The notes below the pieces were generated by a model. It had not been told where the DNA came from. It ran no database searches and saw nothing but the letters and a program-made list of their open reading frames with translations. A stretch of DNA of 64,000 nt from Streptomyces nigra (GTDB lineage Bacteria > Actinomycetota > Actinomycetes > Streptomycetales > Streptomycetaceae), in contig NZ_CP029043.1 of the NCBI RefSeq assembly GCF_003074055.1, positions 3,588,501 to 3,652,500 of the forward strand. Reading direction: 5' to 3'. Made by a program: the position numbers and the translations under genes. Below are positions 19,216 to 28,120 of this stretch, in pieces (position 1 is the first letter of the stretch; the number at the start of each line of letters is the position of its first letter).

Positions 19216-19829
19216 CTCCCACAAGCTACCTCCCGTGTGAGGAAGGCGAGTTGGGCCTCCTTGCGCGGGAGGTACACATCGGGCAGGTCGACCTCCGGCA
19301 GGACGACGACCGGCCCGGCGGTGAAGCCCTGCCGCAGGAAGCGGGCCACGGCCTTCTCGTTGCGCACGTCGGGGTCGACGACCACCCGTGTCCGGCCCAG
19401 GGTGCGGAAGACGTAGTCCGCGACGACGGTGAGCAGCGCGGAGGTCCAGCCGGGCTGCGCCCCGCCGGGCCCGGCCGGGGCGAGCAGCAGATGCAGGCCG
19501 AGGTCGCCGGGGCGGACCTCGTAGCACTCGCCGACCCGGTCCGCGTCGGGCTCGTACGTCTGCAGCAGGGCGACCGGGTCGCCGTCGCGTTCGACGAGGA
19601 AGGCGTGGTGGCTGTCGAGACCGGCCATATGGGCGTAGATCTCGGCGACCTGGTCCCGTGTCAGGCCGTTCATGCCCCAGAAGACGGCGCGCTCCGCGCT
19701 CACCCAGGTGTGCACGGTCCCGGCGTCGGTGTCCGGGTCGAGGGGGCGGACGGTGACGGTGCCGAAGCCGTCGACGGCCTGCCGGTGGACGGCGGCGGGC
19801 GCGGGGGCGGCCGTGGGCAGGTCAGACAT
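19212..19829 (-). CDS. IucB/DesC-type siderophore N-acyltransferase (GNAT)
   Basis: A 205-aa GNAT-fold acyl-CoA transferase. VHTWVSAERAVFWGM near residue 40, GECYEVRPGDLGLHLLLAP near 105 and VVVDPDVRNEKAVARFLRQGF near 155 match the siderophore-biosynthesis acetyltransferase family (IucB, RhbD, DesC), which acylates N-hydroxylated amines on the way to hydroxamates. No NIS synthetase, decarboxylase or hydroxylase gene lies nearby, so it may act on a siderophore made elsewhere. Its start overlaps the end of the upstream acylase gene by 8 bp. Confidence 0.8.
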   Translation of the reverse strand: MSDLPTAAPAPAAVHRQAVDGFGTVTVRPLDPDTDAGTVHTWVSAERAVFWGMNGLTRDQVAEIYAHMAGLDSHHAFLVERDGDPVALLQTYEPDADRVGECYEVRPGDLGLHLLLAPAGPGGAQPGWTSALLTVVADYVFRTLGRTRVVVDPDVRNEKAVARFLRQGFTAGPVVVLPEVDLPDVYLPRKEAQLAFLTREVACGR

Positions 19830-21930
19830 CGGTCTCCTTCTCGAACGCGGTGAAGTCGGTGACGACGGGGACCAGTTCTCCCCGCAGCCACAGCGGCAGC
19901 TGGTCGCGGTGGTGGGGCGAGCCGGGGACACCGGACGCCCCGAGCGGGACGACCCAGCGGCTCGCCTCGCGGTCGGCCAGGTCCCAGACATAGCGGGCGG
20001 CGGGGCCGCGCGCGCTCAGGTCGGTGAGGCCGGGCACGGCGGAGGTGCACAGGACGCAGTCGTGGTCGCCGGAGAGGCCGGGCTCCTCGGCCGCCGGGTC
20101 GGGCAGGGCCCGCCAGGGGGCGAGCCGGTGGGTGTCGCCCCAGGTGCGCCGGGACGCGGTGTCCCCGGCGACCTCCTCGACGGCCGCCCGCACCACCTCG
20201 GCGCGGTCGATCCCGTAGAGGTCGTCGGCGCGCAGCAGGTGTTCGAGGGCGAAGGCGACACGGGGGAGCAGGGCGAGCCAGGGGAGCAGGACGTCGGGGT
20301 AGGCGGGCGGGACGGTCAGCGCGGCGAAGGCGGGGTGCGCCGCGATCCGGCGGACGACCGCGCCGCGCACCCGTGCGTAGAGGGCGGCGGCCTCGCTGTC
20401 CGCGTCCATCCGGCGGTCCCAGACGAGGAGCGCCCGGCGGACACGACCGGCCGCGGGGCTGAGGGTCTCCAGGGCTTCCAGGAGGTCGAGCAGGGCGGCC
20501 GCCGAGGCCAGGTGGGTGTCCATGTGGAGGGCGGGCATGTCGGCGGCGGACCAGCGCTCCTTCGCCGTCAGCAGGCCGGTGATGCGGTCGGCGCGGTGGG
20601 GTGCGGCGAACTCGACGCCGAGGGGGGCGGCGAGGCCGCGCTGGTTGGCCATGGCGGCGACGCCGTCGGTGAGGCCGCCCCGGGGGGTCTCGTGCCAGCC
20701 GTGCCACTCGTGTCCGGGCTCCCAGGCGGGCACCGGGTGGAGCCGGTTGGCGGTCGAGCGGACGGGCACCTTCCCGGCGACGCGGTGCAGCAGGCCGCCC
20801 TCGGTGTCGGCGGCCTGGACGACGTTGACGGGTTCCGTCCACGCGTCGAAGGCGCGGTCGACGTCGGCGACCCTGCGGGCCCGCAGCAGGGGCAGCAGGG
20901 CGCCGAAGCCGAGGTCGCCGGTGACGCGGGGCGGGTGGCGCAGGGCGAGGGCCAGGGGCGGGTCGTCGTCGCCTGCGGGGTCCGGGCCGGACGTCCCGTC
21001 GGGCAGTCCTTCCGGGCCGCCCACGACGACGGGTCCACGGGCCGTCTCGATCACCTCGATCTCGACCGAACCCTCCCCCGCGACCTCCACGGTCTCGGTG
21101 TGCCGGGAGGCGCGCCGCCACCCGCCGTCCGGGTCGAGGGCCTCGACGCCCGCCCCGGTGCGCCGCAGCCGCTCGCGGTACAGGTCCTGGTAGTCGGCCA
21201 TGGCGTTGGTGATGGCCCAGGCGACCGAGCCGGTGTGCCCGAAGTGGGCGATGCCGGGGACGCCGGGGACGGCGAGGCCGACGACGTCGAACTCCGGGCA
21301 GGACAGGTGGATCTGCTGGTAGACGCCGGGTTCCTCGATGAAGCGGTGCGGGTCGCCGGCGATGACCGCCTGCCCGGTCACGGTCCGTTCGCCGCTCACG
21401 AGCCAGCCGTTGCTGCCGGAGGTGCCCGGCCCGTCGGTGGCGAACAGGCCGACCGCGTCCGCGCCCAGATGCCGCCGCACCCGCTCGCGCCAGAGTTTGG
21501 CCGGGAACCCGGCGAACAGCAGGTGCACGCCGAGCCACACGCCGAACGGCGTCCACGGCTCCCAGTGCCCCGGGGCCAGCCCGGTCCGCGTGAACTCGGG
21601 TGTCCTGCGGGCGCCTTCGGCGAGACCCTCGTTCACCCCGTCGACGTACGCCCGTACCCAGTCCGCGGTCTCGGGGTCCCGCTTCTCCAGCGCGGCGAAG
21701 CAGCGGCGCGCGGTGTCGTCGAGACGGACCCGGCGCACGAGCACGTCCCAGGAGAGTGCCTCGGCCCCGAGGAAGGACGCGGAGGTGCCGCGCGCCCGGT
21801 GCCGTTCCACCTCCAGCTGCCAGGCCCGGTCGAGGGCGGTGACCCGGCCCTGGGCACGGGCGAGTTCCGTCACCCCGTCCGCCCGCAGATGCGGAATGCC
21901 CCAGGCGTCACGGAAGATCTCGCCGATCAC
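19822..21930 (-). CDS. Penicillin-acylase-family N-acyl amidase (Ntn hydrolase)
   Basis: About 702 aa, the full length of the precursor of a self-cleaving Ntn hydrolase. DAWGIPHLRADG and AQGRVTALDRAWQLE mark the alpha chain. The autoprocessing/nucleophile site is GSN with Ser173, followed by GWLVSGERTVTG and AGDPH. No signal peptide, so probably cytosolic, unlike many secreted penicillin or AHL acylases. It hydrolyses amide-linked acyl groups; the substrate is unknown. GTG 21930 has GGGAGG 7 nt upstream and is preferred over GTG 21936. It is first in an operon under an iron box, which suggests a siderophore-related acyl substrate. Confidence 0.85.
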   Translation of the reverse strand: MIGEIFRDAWGIPHLRADGVTELARAQGRVTALDRAWQLEVERHRARGTSASFLGAEALSWDVLVRRVRLDDTARRCFAALEKRDPETADWVRAYVDGVNEGLAEGARRTPEFTRTGLAPGHWEPWTPFGVWLGVHLLFAGFPAKLWRERVRRHLGADAVGLFATDGPGTSGSNGWLVSGERTVTGQAVIAGDPHRFIEEPGVYQQIHLSCPEFDVVGLAVPGVPGIAHFGHTGSVAWAITNAMADYQDLYRERLRRTGAGVEALDPDGGWRRASRHTETVEVAGEGSVEIEVIETARGPVVVGGPEGLPDGTSGPDPAGDDDPPLALALRHPPRVTGDLGFGALLPLLRARRVADVDRAFDAWTEPVNVVQAADTEGGLLHRVAGKVPVRSTANRLHPVPAWEPGHEWHGWHETPRGGLTDGVAAMANQRGLAAPLGVEFAAPHRADRITGLLTAKERWSAADMPALHMDTHLASAAALLDLLEALETLSPAAGRVRRALLVWDRRMDADSEAAALYARVRGAVVRRIAAHPAFAALTVPPAYPDVLLPWLALLPRVAFALEHLLRADDLYGIDRAEVVRAAVEEVAGDTASRRTWGDTHRLAPWRALPDPAAEEPGLSGDHDCVLCTSAVPGLTDLSARGPAARYVWDLADREASRWVVPLGASGVPGSPHHRDQLPLWLRGELVPVVTDFTAFEKETDV

Positions 21931-21948
21931 CTGCACCCCTCCCTTGCT

Positions 21949-21967
21949 TTAGGTTAGCCTTGCCTAA
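21949..21967. promoter_or_regulatory. Iron box (DmdR1/IdeR-type operator)
   Basis: The 19-bp sequence TTAGGTTAGCCTTGCCTAA matches the DtxR-family iron-box consensus (TTAGGTTAGGCTAACCTAA) at most positions and lies between the divergent acylase operon and the siderophore-interacting protein gene, 19 bp from the acylase start. It should repress both directions when iron is plentiful. Confidence 0.8.
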
Positions 21968-22010
21968 GTCATCATCGGTGCCGGAATGGTACGGGAACGG
22001 GGAGCGGGTC

Positions 22011-22730
22011 ATGGCGCAGGGGCACGGCTGGGAGGGCGCGGTCCTGAAGCTGCTGCGCGCCAAGGACTTCACGTTCACCGTGACCGGCGCCGAGGACGTC
22101 ACCGCGGCCTACCGCCGGGTGCACCTCACGGACGGCGGCATGCTCGCCGCGTCCGGCGTCCACCCCACCATGTGGGTCCGGCTCTGGTTCGACAACGCGG
22201 GCAGGCCCCATCAGCGCGCCTACACCCTGGTCGACCCGGACCCCGCGGCCGGCACCTTCAGCCTGGAGTTCGCGCTGCACGAAGGCGTCGCCAGCGACTG
22301 GGCGCGCGACGCGAAGCCGGGCGACACCGTCGAGGCGACCGTGCACGGCACCGGCTTCGCCGACCCCGACCCGGCGCCCTCGCATGTCTTCGCCGTCGCC
22401 GACGCCGCCTCCCTGCCCGCCCTCAACTCCCTGCTCGGCGCGGTCGGCGGGGCCCCTGCCACCGTGTGGTTCGAGGGCGAGCGCGACGGCCTCCCGTTCC
22501 GCGCGGACCCGGCCCGCCACGACGTACGGGCCGTGCCGCGGCGGGACGCGGGGGCGCACCTCGTCGCCACGGTGAAGGAGGCCCTGCCCGGGCTGCTCGG
22601 GCGCACCCCCGACCCGTACGTCTGGATCGCCTGCGACACGGCGACGACCCGCGCCCTGACCGCGTACGTCCGCAAGGAGCTCGGGCTGCCGAGGCAGCGG
22701 GTGAACGCTCTGGGCTACTGGCGCCCCTGA
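22011..22730 (+). CDS. Siderophore-interacting protein (FAD-dependent ferric reductase)
   Basis: A 239-aa ViuB-like SIP. The FAD-binding barrel holds HQRAYTLVD (RxYT motif, about 65-73), VHGTGFADP is the linker region, and the NAD(P)H-like C-terminal part ends in YVWIACDTATTRALTAYVRKELG and NALGYWRP. It reduces ferric siderophores inside the cell to release Fe(II). ATG 22011 has GGGGAG upstream; an upstream in-frame GTG region overlaps the iron box and is unlikely to be translated. It is divergent from the acylase operon and probably shares the iron box. Confidence 0.9.
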   Translation: MAQGHGWEGAVLKLLRAKDFTFTVTGAEDVTAAYRRVHLTDGGMLAASGVHPTMWVRLWFDNAGRPHQRAYTLVDPDPAAGTFSLEFALHEGVASDWARDAKPGDTVEATVHGTGFADPDPAPSHVFAVADAASLPALNSLLGAVGGAPATVWFEGERDGLPFRADPARHDVRAVPRRDAGAHLVATVKEALPGLLGRTPDPYVWIACDTATTRALTAYVRKELGLPRQRVNALGYWRP

Positions 22731-22784
22731 CCGGCGGGAAAGCCCCCGCGCGCGTCCCGGCGGCCCGCGCGGCATGATCGGGGC

Positions 22785-23378
22785 ATGGACGTCACCCTGC
22801 ATCTCGCCCAGGACCCGGAGGCCGACGCGCTCCTCGGCCGCAGCCCGCTCGCCGCGCTGGTCGGCATGCTGCTGGACCAGCAGGTGCCGATGGAGTGGGC
22901 GTTCAAGGGGCCGCGCACGATCGCGGACCGGCTCGGCACGGACGACCTCGACGCACACGACATCGCCGCCCAGGACCCCGACGCGTTCGCCGCCCTGCTC
23001 TCCGAGAAGCCGGCCGTGCACCGCTACCCGGGCTCCATGGCCAAGCGGATCCAGCAGCTGTGCCAGTACCTGGTCGAGCACTACGACGGTGAGGCCGAGC
23101 TCGTCTGGAAGGGCGTCGACGACGGCCGCGAACTGCTGCGCCGGCTCCAGGAGCTGCCCGGGTTCGGCAAGCAGAAGGCGCAGATCTTCCTCGCCCTGCT
23201 GGGCAAGCAGCTCGGCGTACGACCGCGGGGCTGGCGGGAGGCCGCCGGCGCCTACGGCGAGCCGGATTCCTTCCGGTCCGTCGCCGACATCACCGGACCG
23301 GAGTCGCTGACCAAGGTGCGGGCGCACAAGCAGGAGATGAAGGCGGCCGCGAAGGCGGCGAAGGCGTCCCGCGCCTGA
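22785..23378 (+). CDS. HhH-GPD base-excision-repair family protein
   Basis: A 197-aa protein starting MDVTLHLAQDPEAD. The N-terminal LLDQQVPMEWAFKGPRTIADRLG and the later helix-hairpin-helix LPGFGKQKAQIFLALLGKQ (about 125-143) match the HhH-GPD glycosylase fold. The usual catalytic Asp after the hairpin is not obvious (GVRPRGW), so glycosylase activity is uncertain and it may only bind DNA. No iron-sulphur Cys cluster. Small stand-alone proteins of this type are common in Streptomyces. Confidence 0.75.
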   Translation: MDVTLHLAQDPEADALLGRSPLAALVGMLLDQQVPMEWAFKGPRTIADRLGTDDLDAHDIAAQDPDAFAALLSEKPAVHRYPGSMAKRIQQLCQYLVEHYDGEAELVWKGVDDGRELLRRLQELPGFGKQKAQIFLALLGKQLGVRPRGWREAAGAYGEPDSFRSVADITGPESLTKVRAHKQEMKAAAKAAKASRA

Positions 23379-23454
23379 CGCTTCCCTAGCCCGTGCGGGG
23401 GTTTCTCGTCCCAAGGCGATGAACGGCGGAGGGGCCGGGGGGACATGACCTTCC

Positions 23455-23784
23455 GTGAGCACCGCACGGAGTGGAGCGCGCGGCCGGATCTGGCTGCGGA
23501 TCGTCGTGCTGCTGCTCGCGCTGCTGGTGCCGGGAGCGCACGCCCAGGCCCACGCCCTGCCGGTGGCCGTGACGGTCGAGGCCGAGGCCGTCGAGCACGA
23601 CAGCCTCGACACCGCCCTGCGGCCACCGGCCCGCTCCGCCCGCCGCGCGGGCGCCCCTCTCGCGGTCCGGCCGTGCCCGGTGCCGCCCTCGCCGCCGACC
23701 CCCGCCGCCGACCGGGCGGTGGGCCGTCCGGTGGCCGCCCCGCACGTCCCGCGCCTCCTGGACACCGTCGTCCTGCGCTGCTGA
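23455..23784 (+). CDS. Small secreted or membrane-anchored hypothetical protein
   Basis: A 109-aa protein beginning at GTG 23455. A hydrophobic segment (about 12-30, WLRIVVLLLALLVPGAHA) is a likely signal peptide with an AHA cleavage site, followed by a Pro/Ala/Arg-rich low-complexity tail. No known domain recognised. The ribosome site is weak, so the reading is moderate. It is followed 47 bp later by a 41-aa ORF with a strong ribosome site. Confidence 0.4.
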   Translation: MSTARSGARGRIWLRIVVLLLALLVPGAHAQAHALPVAVTVEAEAVEHDSLDTALRPPARSARRAGAPLAVRPCPVPPSPPTPAADRAVGRPVAAPHVPRLLDTVVLRC

Positions 23785-23831
23785 CCGCCCTCCGCGTGAA
23801 GGCCCGTCGGCACCACAGGAGGAGCACAGCC

Positions 23832-23957
23832 ATGCCCACCGACCCCTACGCCGTCCTGCGCGCCCTGCTGCGCGCGGAGGCGGCGCGCACCGCTCCGAGG
23901 CCCGGGGCACGGAAGAAGGAGCCGCCGCGTCCCCGCGAGGAACGGAGGCGCGGCTGA
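23832..23957 (+). CDS. Conserved 41-aa small protein
   Basis: A short ORF starting ATG 23832 (MPTDPYAVLRALLRAEAAR) with AGGAGGAG ending 8-9 nt upstream, a near-ideal Shine-Dalgarno. The N-terminal half is a predicted amphipathic helix and the C-terminal half a basic Pro/Arg tail. Similar small proteins occur in streptomycetes as far as I recall. Function unknown; the strong ribosome site is the main evidence. Confidence 0.5.
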   Translation: MPTDPYAVLRALLRAEAARTAPRPGARKKEPPRPREERRRG

Positions 23958-23988
23958 GACCGGCGCGGCGGGGGCGGCCTTCTCCGGG

Positions 23989-25647
23989 TCACCGCCTCCG
24001 CCGCGCCGTCCCGAACAGGGACCGGGTGATCTCCCGGCCTATCTGGGTGCCGACCGACCGGGCGAGGGACTTGAACATGCCGCTGCCGACGACCTGCTCG
24101 ACGACCGAGCGGTCCTCGTCCTTCCCGGCCCTGCCACGAGGGGCCTCGCGCCCGCGCTCCCCCTCATCGACGATCTCGTCGGGCCCCTTGCCGGGCCTCC
24201 GCTCCCCGGTGATCTCGTCCGGGCCCTTCCCGGGCCGCGGCTCCTGGAGCTTCTCGTACGCGGACTCCCTGTCCACAGCCTGTGCATACCGCTCGCGCAG
24301 CGCGGATTCGGTCACCGCCCGGTCCAGCGCACCCGCCTCCAGCGGGCCCATCAGCGACTCGGGGGCCCGCAACCGGGTCGCGGCCACCGGGGTCGGGGCG
24401 CCCTTCTCGCTGAGGACGGTCACCACGGCCTCGCCGGTGCCCAGCCCGGTGAGCAGTTCCTCCAGGTCGTACGGCGAGTCGGGGAACGTCTTCACCGTGG
24501 CACTGAGCGCCTTCTGATCGTCCGGGGTGAAGGCCCGCAGCGCGTGCTGGACGCGGTTGCCGAGCTGTCCGAGCACCTCGGCGGGTACGTCCTTCGGGGT
24601 CTGCGTCACGAAGAAGACGCCGACTCCTTTAGAGCGAATCAGCCGCACGGTCCGCGTGATCGCGTCCAGGAACGCCTTGGACGCGTCGTCGAACAGCAGA
24701 TGCGCCTCGTCGAAGAAGAAGACCAGCTTCGGCCGGTCGGCGTCCCCGACCTCGGGCAGATCGTGGAAGAGGTCGGCGAGCAGCCACATCAGGAACGTCG
24801 AGAAGAGCCGGGGCCGGTCCTGGACGGCGGCGAGTTCGAGGACCGACACCATGCCCCGCCCGTCCGGTGCCGTCCGCAGCAGCCCGGCCGTGTCGAACTC
24901 CGGCTCCCCGAAGAAGTCGCCCATGCCCTCCGCCTCGAAGGCGGTCAGGGAGCGCAGGATCACCCCGGCGGTGGCGGTGGACAGGCCGCCGATGTTCTTC
25001 AGCTCCGCCTTGCCCTCGTCGGAGGTGAGGAAGGCGACGACCGCCCGCAGGTCCTTGAGGTCGACCAGCTCCAGGCCCTTGGTGTCGGCGTAGTGGAAGA
25101 TCAGGCCGAGCGACTGCTCCTGGGTCCGGTTGAGCCGGAGGGCCTTGGACAGCAGCACCGGGCCGAAGCTGGTGATCGTGGCGCGCACGGGGACGCCGTG
25201 CCCGATGCCGCCCAGCGCGAGGAACTCGGCCGGGAAACCGGTCCCCTGCCACGGCTGGTGCACCTCGGCGGCCCGGGAGCGGACCTTGTCGTTGGGCTGT
25301 CCGGGTGCCGCGATCCCCGACAGGTCGCCCTTGACGTCGGCGAGGAAGACGGGCACGCCCTGCGCGGACAGCTGTTCGGCGATGAGCTGGAGGGTCTTGG
25401 TCTTGCCGGTGCCGGTGGCGCCCGCGACGAGGCCGTGCCGGTTGAGCATGGTCAGCGGCACCCGGATCTGGGCGTCGGGCAGGCAGGTCCCGTCCCAGAG
25501 CAGGGCGCCCAGGTCGAGCGCGGGCCCCGTGAAGGCGTATCCGGCGGCGATCTCCAGGGCCTCCTGCGGGAGGGCGGGGGCACCGGTCCGGGTGCCGGGC
25601 GCCGGCGGCGCCGCCCCGGTCCCGGGGGTGTTCCTGCGGTCGCTCAT
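23989..25647 (-). CDS. DUF853/HerA-like P-loop ATPase
   Basis: A 552-aa HerA/FtsK-superfamily ATPase. Walker A GATGTGKTKT is near residue 77, Walker B LVFFFDEAHLLF near 300, and the sensor region FFVTQTPKDVPAEVLGQLGNRVQHALRAFTP near 345. The C-terminal third is a charged Arg/Glu/Gly-rich tail with a near-duplicated GKGPDEI motif at about 467 and 478. DUF853 proteins are proposed to be DNA-pumping or helicase-like enzymes, but their role in vivo is not established. ATG 25647 is the start; the longer frame upstream overlaps the neighbouring promoter and divergent gene. Confidence 0.88.
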   Translation of the reverse strand: MSDRRNTPGTGAAPPAPGTRTGAPALPQEALEIAAGYAFTGPALDLGALLWDGTCLPDAQIRVPLTMLNRHGLVAGATGTGKTKTLQLIAEQLSAQGVPVFLADVKGDLSGIAAPGQPNDKVRSRAAEVHQPWQGTGFPAEFLALGGIGHGVPVRATITSFGPVLLSKALRLNRTQEQSLGLIFHYADTKGLELVDLKDLRAVVAFLTSDEGKAELKNIGGLSTATAGVILRSLTAFEAEGMGDFFGEPEFDTAGLLRTAPDGRGMVSVLELAAVQDRPRLFSTFLMWLLADLFHDLPEVGDADRPKLVFFFDEAHLLFDDASKAFLDAITRTVRLIRSKGVGVFFVTQTPKDVPAEVLGQLGNRVQHALRAFTPDDQKALSATVKTFPDSPYDLEELLTGLGTGEAVVTVLSEKGAPTPVAATRLRAPESLMGPLEAGALDRAVTESALRERYAQAVDRESAYEKLQEPRPGKGPDEITGERRPGKGPDEIVDEGERGREAPRGRAGKDEDRSVVEQVVGSGMFKSLARSVGTQIGREITRSLFGTARRRR

Positions 25648-25761
25648 GTCCGCTCTCCCCCACGGCCTTCGCCGTTTCGTCACGTTCTGCCCGATCTTTT
25701 CCAGCGTCGCACTCCGTCGCCATGGCTGCGCCCAGAACGTCTCGACCGGTAGGCTTTCCGT

Positions 25762-26058
25762 GTGATCTTCAAGCGCATCGGAAACGGCCGGCCGTACCCC
25801 GACCACGGCCGGGAAAGCACCCGGCAGTGGGCGGACGTCGCTCCGCGCCCGGTCCGCCTCGATCAGCTCGTGACGACCAAGGGCCAACTCGACCTCGAGA
25901 CCCTGCTGGCCGAGGACTCCACGTTCTACGGCGACCTCTTCGCGCATGTCGTGAAGTGGCAGGGCGACCTGTATCTCGAGGACGGCCTGCACCGAGCGGT
26001 CCGTGCGGCACTCCAGCAGCGCCAGGTGCTGCACGCGAGAGTGCTCGAACTCGACTGA
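25762..26058 (+). CDS. Conserved 98-aa protein with a ParB-like motif
   Basis: Starts at GTG 25762 (MIFKRIGNGRPYPDHG). The C-terminal half DLYLEDGLHRAVRAALQQRQVLHARV resembles the ParB/sulfiredoxin box (DGxHRxxAA...V.V), preceded by VRLDQLVTTKGQLDL, which resembles the strand that starts ParB-like domains. I recall very similar small proteins across Streptomyces, sometimes labelled VapB-like; I see no toxin partner. It is divergent from the DUF853 ATPase. Confidence 0.65.
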   Translation: MIFKRIGNGRPYPDHGRESTRQWADVAPRPVRLDQLVTTKGQLDLETLLAEDSTFYGDLFAHVVKWQGDLYLEDGLHRAVRAALQQRQVLHARVLELD

Positions 26059-26170
26059 GTCCGGGCCGACGCGGCCGGGACCCGTCCGCATTGACCCTTT
26101 CGGGTTGGACCGCGCGGCTGCGAATGATCATCTAGTAGGCATTGCCGCCCGGGCGCACTACGCTGCGCCC

Positions 26171-26812
26171 ATGAGCATGCTGACTCCCCCCGGCATGGGT
26201 GGCCAATACCGGATCAAGGGGGACAAGTACCCACGGATGCGGCGTCGTCGGCCGCGCGGCAGGCTCGTCCTGCTCGGCGCTGCCTCCCTCGCCGGCCTCG
26301 GCCTGGTCGGCTGGGGCACGCTCCAGCTCGTCGACGTCTTCACCGGCGGTGGCGGCACGGCGTCCGCGGTCGGCGCCAAGAGCGACTGCTCGACGAAGGC
26401 GACGGCCTCGCCGTCCGCCGCGCCGAAGCTCCCGAAGCCGGACGCGATCACCGTCAACGTCCTCAACGCCACGACCCGCGGCGGGCTGGCGAAGAAGACC
26501 GCGGACGAGCTGAAGAAGCGCGGCTTCAAGATCGGCGACGTGGGCAACGCCAGCAAGGAGTACGACAAGAAGGTCAAGGGCACCGGTCTGCTGCTCGGCC
26601 CGGCCTCCTCGCTGAACACCTCGCTGCCGGTCCTCGCGACCCAGCTGACCGCCGCCGAGCGCCGCACCGACGCGGCCCGCAAGGGCGCCGCCGTCGATCT
26701 GATCATCGGCGACGCGTTCAAGGAGCTGACGAAGAAGGCGGACGCCACCAAGGCCCTGGCCGCGCTGGCCGAGCCCGAGCCGACGCCCGCCTCGTCGAAG
26801 AAGGGGTGCTGA
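26171..26812 (+). CDS. LytR C-terminal domain membrane protein
   Basis: A 213-aa protein: a short basic cytosolic N-terminus, one transmembrane helix (about 32-55), a Ser/Ala linker, then a LytR_C domain (about 95-185; ITVNVLNATTRGGLAKKTADELKKRGFKI). It probably sits at the outer membrane face and binds cell-wall polymer. Unlike LCP proteins it has no catalytic domain. There is no clear ribosome site before ATG 26171 (TACGCT lies 6 nt upstream), so a leaderless transcript is possible. It is convergent with upp. Confidence 0.85.
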   Translation: MSMLTPPGMGGQYRIKGDKYPRMRRRRPRGRLVLLGAASLAGLGLVGWGTLQLVDVFTGGGGTASAVGAKSDCSTKATASPSAAPKLPKPDAITVNVLNATTRGGLAKKTADELKKRGFKIGDVGNASKEYDKKVKGTGLLLGPASSLNTSLPVLATQLTAAERRTDAARKGAAVDLIIGDAFKELTKKADATKALAALAEPEPTPASSKKGC

Positions 26813-26827
26813 GGGGCGCCGTGGCGC

Positions 26828-27463
26828 CTACTCGGCGGCGCCGTACAGGCGGTCGCCCGCGTCGCCGAGGCCGGGCATGATGTACCCGTTCTCGTTGAGA
26901 CGCTCGTCCACGGCTGCCGTCACCACCGTCACCGGCGTGCCCGCCAGCTCGCGCTCCATCAGCTCCACGCCCTCGGGCGCGGCGAGGAGGACCACGGCGG
27001 TCACGTCGTCCGCGCCACGCTTGATCAGCTCCTGGATGGCCGCGACCAGGGTGCCGCCGGTGGCGAGCATCGGGTCGAGGACGTACACCTGACGCCCGGA
27101 GAGGTCCTCCGGCATCCGCGAGGCGTACGTGGACGCCTGGAGCGTCTCCTCGTTGCGGATCATGCCCAGGAAGCCGACCTCGGCGGTCGGCAGCAGCCGG
27201 ACCATGCCGTCCAGCATGCCGAGTCCGGCCCGCAGGATCGGCACCACCAGCGGGCGCGGGTGGGAGAGCTTCACACCGGTGGTCTCGGTGACGGGGGTCG
27301 CGATGTCGACCGCCTCGGTCCGCACGTCCCGCGTGGCCTCGTAGGCGAGCAGGGTGACCAGTTCGTCGGCGAGCCGGCGGAAGGTCGCGGAGTCGGTGCG
27401 GCGGTCGCGCAGCGTGGTGAGCTTGTGGGCGACCAGAGGGTGGTCGACGACGTGGAGACGCAT
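26828..27463 (-). CDS. upp: Uracil phosphoribosyltransferase
   Basis: A 211-aa enzyme starting [16 protein letters not shown]. It makes UMP from uracil and PRPP in pyrimidine salvage. The PRPP-binding loop [13 protein letters not shown] is near residue 128, RAGLGMLDG near 80 and the C-terminal uracil-binding [13 protein letters not shown] near 192. Start at ATG 27463 rather than the longer frame because the family begins here. Full length. Confidence 0.96.
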   Translation of the reverse strand: MRLHVVDHPLVAHKLTTLRDRRTDSATFRRLADELVTLLAYEATRDVRTEAVDIATPVTETTGVKLSHPRPLVVPILRAGLGMLDGMVRLLPTAEVGFLGMIRNEETLQASTYASRMPEDLSGRQVYVLDPMLATGGTLVAAIQELIKRGADDVTAVVLLAAPEGVELMERELAGTPVTVVTAAVDERLNENGYIMPGLGDAGDRLYGAAE

Positions 27464-27603
27464 GTCCACAACAGTAACCGGGCCCGGTATGCCCGGCGCC
27501 CCCACACACGGCAAGCCCGCGGACCGCGGTTCACCCTCGCGCTGGCATCAAACCGCCCGTCGGGGGGAAAGTGGGAGGGACCGCGACCGGGGGTGGTGAG
27601 CCG

Positions 27604-27807
27604 ATGCCGAAAGCCGATTCGCCGGCGGACGCCGCGCAGGACGCGCAGGACGCGCCGGAGACGAGCGACGCGGCCCGGCGCCGGCGGCGCGCCCAGTTCC
27701 TGCGGGAACTCGCCGAGGCGCGTGCGCTGCGCGACCGGGTCCAGCCGCGCCGCGCGAAGGCGGCCCGGCTGCGCCACGCCATGCGCATGCGCACGTTCCG
27801 CTGGTAG
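27604..27807 (+). CDS. Small conserved basic protein
   Basis: A 67-aa protein starting ATG 27604 (MPKADSPADAAQDAQDAPETS) with a GGGGGTGGTGA stretch upstream. After an acidic N-terminus it is an Arg-rich helix ending MRMRTFRW. Divergent from upp across a short region. No domain recognised; the compact codon bias suggests a real gene. An in-frame GTG 33 bp upstream is an alternative start. Confidence 0.55.
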   Translation: MPKADSPADAAQDAQDAPETSDAARRRRRAQFLRELAEARALRDRVQPRRAKAARLRHAMRMRTFRW

Positions 27808-28120
27808 GCCGGCGCCCCGGAAGACCGGCCGCGCCGGGCGCCGTTGGGGCCGGGGCGTGCCGGAACACCTGGAAAAGCCGCGTACGATCCGCACGTGGCG
27901 GCAACGAGTGCGCTGGTGAGTCCTTCACGGACGCGCTCGCGGACCCCCTCGGGCCACGGCGATCAAAAGAGCCGGACACAGGGAGCCGAAGACGTCCCCT
28001 GGACGCCTTGTTTCTGCCACGATTCCGAGTGGGTGGGGCTCGGACCCCGAGCCGTCCCGCCCGTAACCTCCGCCGGGGGGACCCCCAACCGGCACGCCTC
28101 AGACCAGTGGGAGAGTCACG
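27808..28120. other. Intergenic region before the tadA operon
   Basis: 313 bp with no supported gene. It probably holds the promoter of the tadA pair. A small G/C inverted repeat (GGGGGG-A-CCCCC) lies near 28075-28087, about 35 bp before the GTG start, and might affect translation. Nothing else is evident. Confidence 0.45.

Noticed and set aside
25762..26058. VapB antitoxin
   Set aside because: No PIN-domain toxin nearby and the sequence resembles a ParB-like motif more than an AbrB/RHH antitoxin.
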